NCBI RefSeq assembly: GCF_024166365.1
Contig: NW_026060238.1
Span: 310,001-374,000 of the forward strand
Direction of reading: 5' to 3'
From: Elephas maximus indicus
Lineage: Eukaryota; Chordata; Mammalia; Proboscidea; Elephantidae
Length of the DNA: 64,000 nucleotides
Shown here in pieces: positions 61,459 to 64,000 of this stretch (position 1 is the stretch's first letter; each line of letters begins with the position of its first letter). Below the pieces are notes generated by a model, which was not told the origin of the DNA, did not search any database, and worked only from the letters and a program-made list of their open reading frames with translations. The translations under genes were made by a program, and so were the position numbers.

Positions 61459-62310
61459 ATATAGAATGTTGAATACAGTATAAAGAATATGGAATATAGA
61501 ATAGCATATGTAAATATATACAAAATAGAAGATTAAATGTAGAAAAATTGCAAATGTTTAATATAAAATGTAGAATATAGAAGATTTTAAAATGTAGGCT
61601 ACACAATATGGAATATAGAATACAGAAGAATATAGTATAGAGAAAAATATAGAATATAGAACATCAAATATAGAATAGAGAGTATGGTATATAGGATATA
61701 GGAAAATATAGAATATAGAAAAACATAGAATTTAGAATGTGGAATATAGAATATAGAAGAATTTAGAATATAGAATATGGAATATAGAAGGAAATAGTAC
61801 ATAGAAGAAAACTGAACATAGAACACAGAACACAGAAGATAGAATATAGAACGTAAAAGAATATAGTAGAATATAGACTATACAAGAATATGGAATACAG
61901 AAGAATATAAACAAGAATATGGATTATAGAATATACATTACAGAAGAATATAGAATACAGCATATAGAAGAATATTGAATATAAATTTAGAATATAGAAT
62001 AGAGAAGGCTATAGAAAATACAGGAAAAAGAATATAGTAGAATGTAGAATACACAATATGGAAGAATAAAGAATATAGAAGAATTAGAATATAGAATATG
62101 GAAGAATATAGAATATGCATTATAGAAGAATATACACAGTAGAAGACTATACAATACAGAATATAGATTATACAAGAACATGTAATACAGAATTTAGAAT
62201 ATAGAATGTAGAATACAGAAAAAAGAATATAAAATATAGAATAAAGACTGTAGAATACAGATTATAGAATATAGAAAATTATGGAATGTAGAATGTAAAA
62301 TATAGAATAC
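61459..62310 (-). repeat. AT-rich satellite, inverted segment
   Basis: The same satellite in reverse orientation (GAATATAGAA type). Its reverse complement follows the plus-strand array at about 56690-57540; for example, the 'tagtcttctactgtgta' landmark at 56860 pairs with about 62120-62140. The last 230 bp (62081-62310) is a direct copy of 54208-54437. Confidence 0.93.
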
Positions 62311-64000
62311 ACTATATTCTTCTATTTTCAAAGTTCTTTTGTATTCTGTATCCTATCTTCAGTGTTCTGTGTTCCATATTCTATATTTTAAATTCTCTAT
62401 ATTCTATAATCTATGTTCTTCTATATTCTATATTTTTGTATATTCTATATGCCATACTCTGTATTCTATATTCTATATTTTTCTACATACAATATTCTTC
62501 TATATTCCATATTCTATATTCTACATTGTATTTTAAATTCTTCCATATTCTATGTTCTGTATTCTACATTCTAAATTCTTTATGTTCTTCCCTTTTAGTC
62601 TATATTTTTCTATATACTATAATTTTCTGTATTCTGCACTCCATATTCTACATTCTTCCTTCTGTATTCTATATTATTCTATATTCTGAATTCTATATTC
62701 TTCTATATTGTAGATTCTGTATTTTACATTCTATATTCTATATTCCATTATTTCTATATTCTATAATCTATATTCTATATTACGTGTTCTTTATGCTTTA
62801 TTTCATATTCTATATTTTGTATTCTACATTGTATGTTCTTCTATATTCTATTTTTTCTGTATTCTATATTCCATACTCTGTGTTCTATATTCAATGTGCT
62901 TTTTCTATATTCTATATTTTTCTGTATCATTTTCTGTATTCTATATTCTACATTCTATATTCTTCTATAGTCTGTACCATATATTGTTCTATATTGTATA
63001 TTCTGTATTTTACATTCTACATTCTATATTCCATAATCTTCTATATTCTATAATGTATATTCTCTATATTATGCATTTTTTATTCTATATTTTGTATTCT
63101 GTATTCTACATTCTCTATTCTAAATTCTATATTTTTCTATATTCCATTGTCTGTATTCTATATTCAATGTTTTTTCCTATAGTCTATATTTTTTTATTAT
63201 TTTCAGTATTCTATATTCCATATTCTGTAAACTATATTCTACATTCTATATTCTCTTATATTCCATCTTCTATATTCTATATTCCAGAATCTTCTATATT
63301 CTATATTCCAGAATCTTCTATATTCTGTAATGTATATTCTTCTATATTCTATGTTCTTTATCCTATATTTTATATTCTGTATTGTACTTTGTACATACTC
63401 TATTCTATATTCTATATTTATCTCTATTCTATACTTTTCTATATTCTCTATTAATACCCTGTATTGTATATTCTATATTCTACATTCCAAATTCTTCTAT
63501 ATTCCATATTCCACATTCTAAATTCTATGTTCTTCTATATTCTATATTTTCTTATATCTTATATTCCATACTCTCTATTCTATATTCAATGTTCTATGTT
63601 GTATATTCTATATTTTTCTTTATTCTGTATTCTATATTCCATATTGTATATTCTACATTCTATATTCTAAAATCTTCTGTATTCTACATTCTGTATTCTA
63701 TATTCTTCTATATTCTATATTTTTCTATATTCTATGTTCTATAGTCAATCTTCCATTTTCTATATTTTTATATATGGTATATTTTTGTGTATTCTATATT
63801 CCATATTCTTGATACTATATTCAACATTCTGTTCTTCTATATTCCGTATTCCATATTCTCCTACATTCTATATTTTACATTCTATATTCCATAATCTTCT
63901 GTATTGTATGATTTATTATCTCCTATATTCTATAATCTGTATTCTTCTATACTTTGCATTCTGTAATCTGTATTCCACATTGTACATTTTATATTCTTCT
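62311..64000 (+). repeat. AT-rich satellite, plus orientation, runs off the window
   Basis: A third higher-order copy begins at 62329 with the 'caaagttcttt' landmark and parallels 54453 onward ('attctgtatcctatcttcag', then the 'cataatcttctatattct' block at about 63032). From about 63500 it skips to a part resembling the end of the first unit ('gtatgatttat', 'ctttgcattctgtaatctgt'), so it is shorter than the first unit. It continues past 64000. Confidence 0.94.

Noticed and set aside
59777-61523. Open frames up to 270 codons on the minus strand of the GC-rich array
   Set aside because: The 32-bp unit cycles through all three frames and happens to lack stops in them. The peptides are 32-residue repeats, and the longest frame runs on into the AT satellite.
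54486-63744. Many open frames of 60-205 codons rich in Tyr, Ile, Leu, Phe and Ser on the plus strand, and on the minus strand between 61599 and 62181
   Set aside because: They are created by the TATATTC satellite: three 7-bp units make seven codons in any frame without a stop. No start context, conserved domain or codon pattern supports a protein.
54206-64000. Telomeric or alpha-satellite-like centromere array
   Set aside because: The unit is neither TTAGGG nor a ~171-bp monomer. Chromosomal position cannot be told from the sequence alone.

Overview
The window looks like mammalian nuclear DNA from an afrotherian, most likely an elephant. The main reason is a tRNA-derived SINE found about twenty times on both strands. 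Its body opens with an 'aaccctggtgg' start, carries a 'ggttcgaatcc'-like B box, and ends near 'tcgactcgatgg..tgggttt'. This is the AfroSINE family as I know it. RTE-clade LINE 3' ends and L1 elements with a long, distinctive 3' UTR fit the same assignment. The species is inferred, not proven. There are no operons or bacterial features, and only two loci are real protein-coding candidates.

Genes. Both are class II olfactory receptor (OR) loci of family-2 type, on the minus strand about 26 kb apart. The first (14198-15130) is a complete 310-codon receptor whose otherwise invariant DRY motif reads DHY. The second (41277-42218) is collinear over its whole length but carries one in-frame TAA, so it is a pseudogene or a null allele. 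They probably belong to a family-2 OR cluster, embedded in AT-rich, repeat-laden DNA.

Repeats. From 1 to 11 kb there is a degenerate L1, AfroSINE copies, an isolated L1 3' UTR and two RTE copies facing each other. From 11 to 24 kb the sequence is mostly old MIR and MaLR-like fragments around the intact OR. From 24 to 36.5 kb it is a pile of L1, LTR and RTE copies, with an LTR inside an LTR, an LTR inside an L1 and SINEs inside L1. All L1 and RTE open reading frames seen are broken. From 36.5 to 49.8 kb there are SINEs, L2, old L1 and the OR pseudogene. From 49.8 to 54.2 kb there is a TGGA microsatellite and minus-strand L1 and RTE remnants.

The most unusual structure is at the right end. From 54206 to beyond 64000 lies an AT-rich satellite built from a roughly 7-bp TATATTC-type unit. 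It is organised into diverged higher-order repeats of about 2.9 kb and switches strand at 54437, across the GC block, and again at 62310. Inside it (59806-61458) sits a GC- and CpG-rich tandem array with a period of about 32 bp. The long open frames in these arrays follow from their periodicity and base composition and are not treated as genes.
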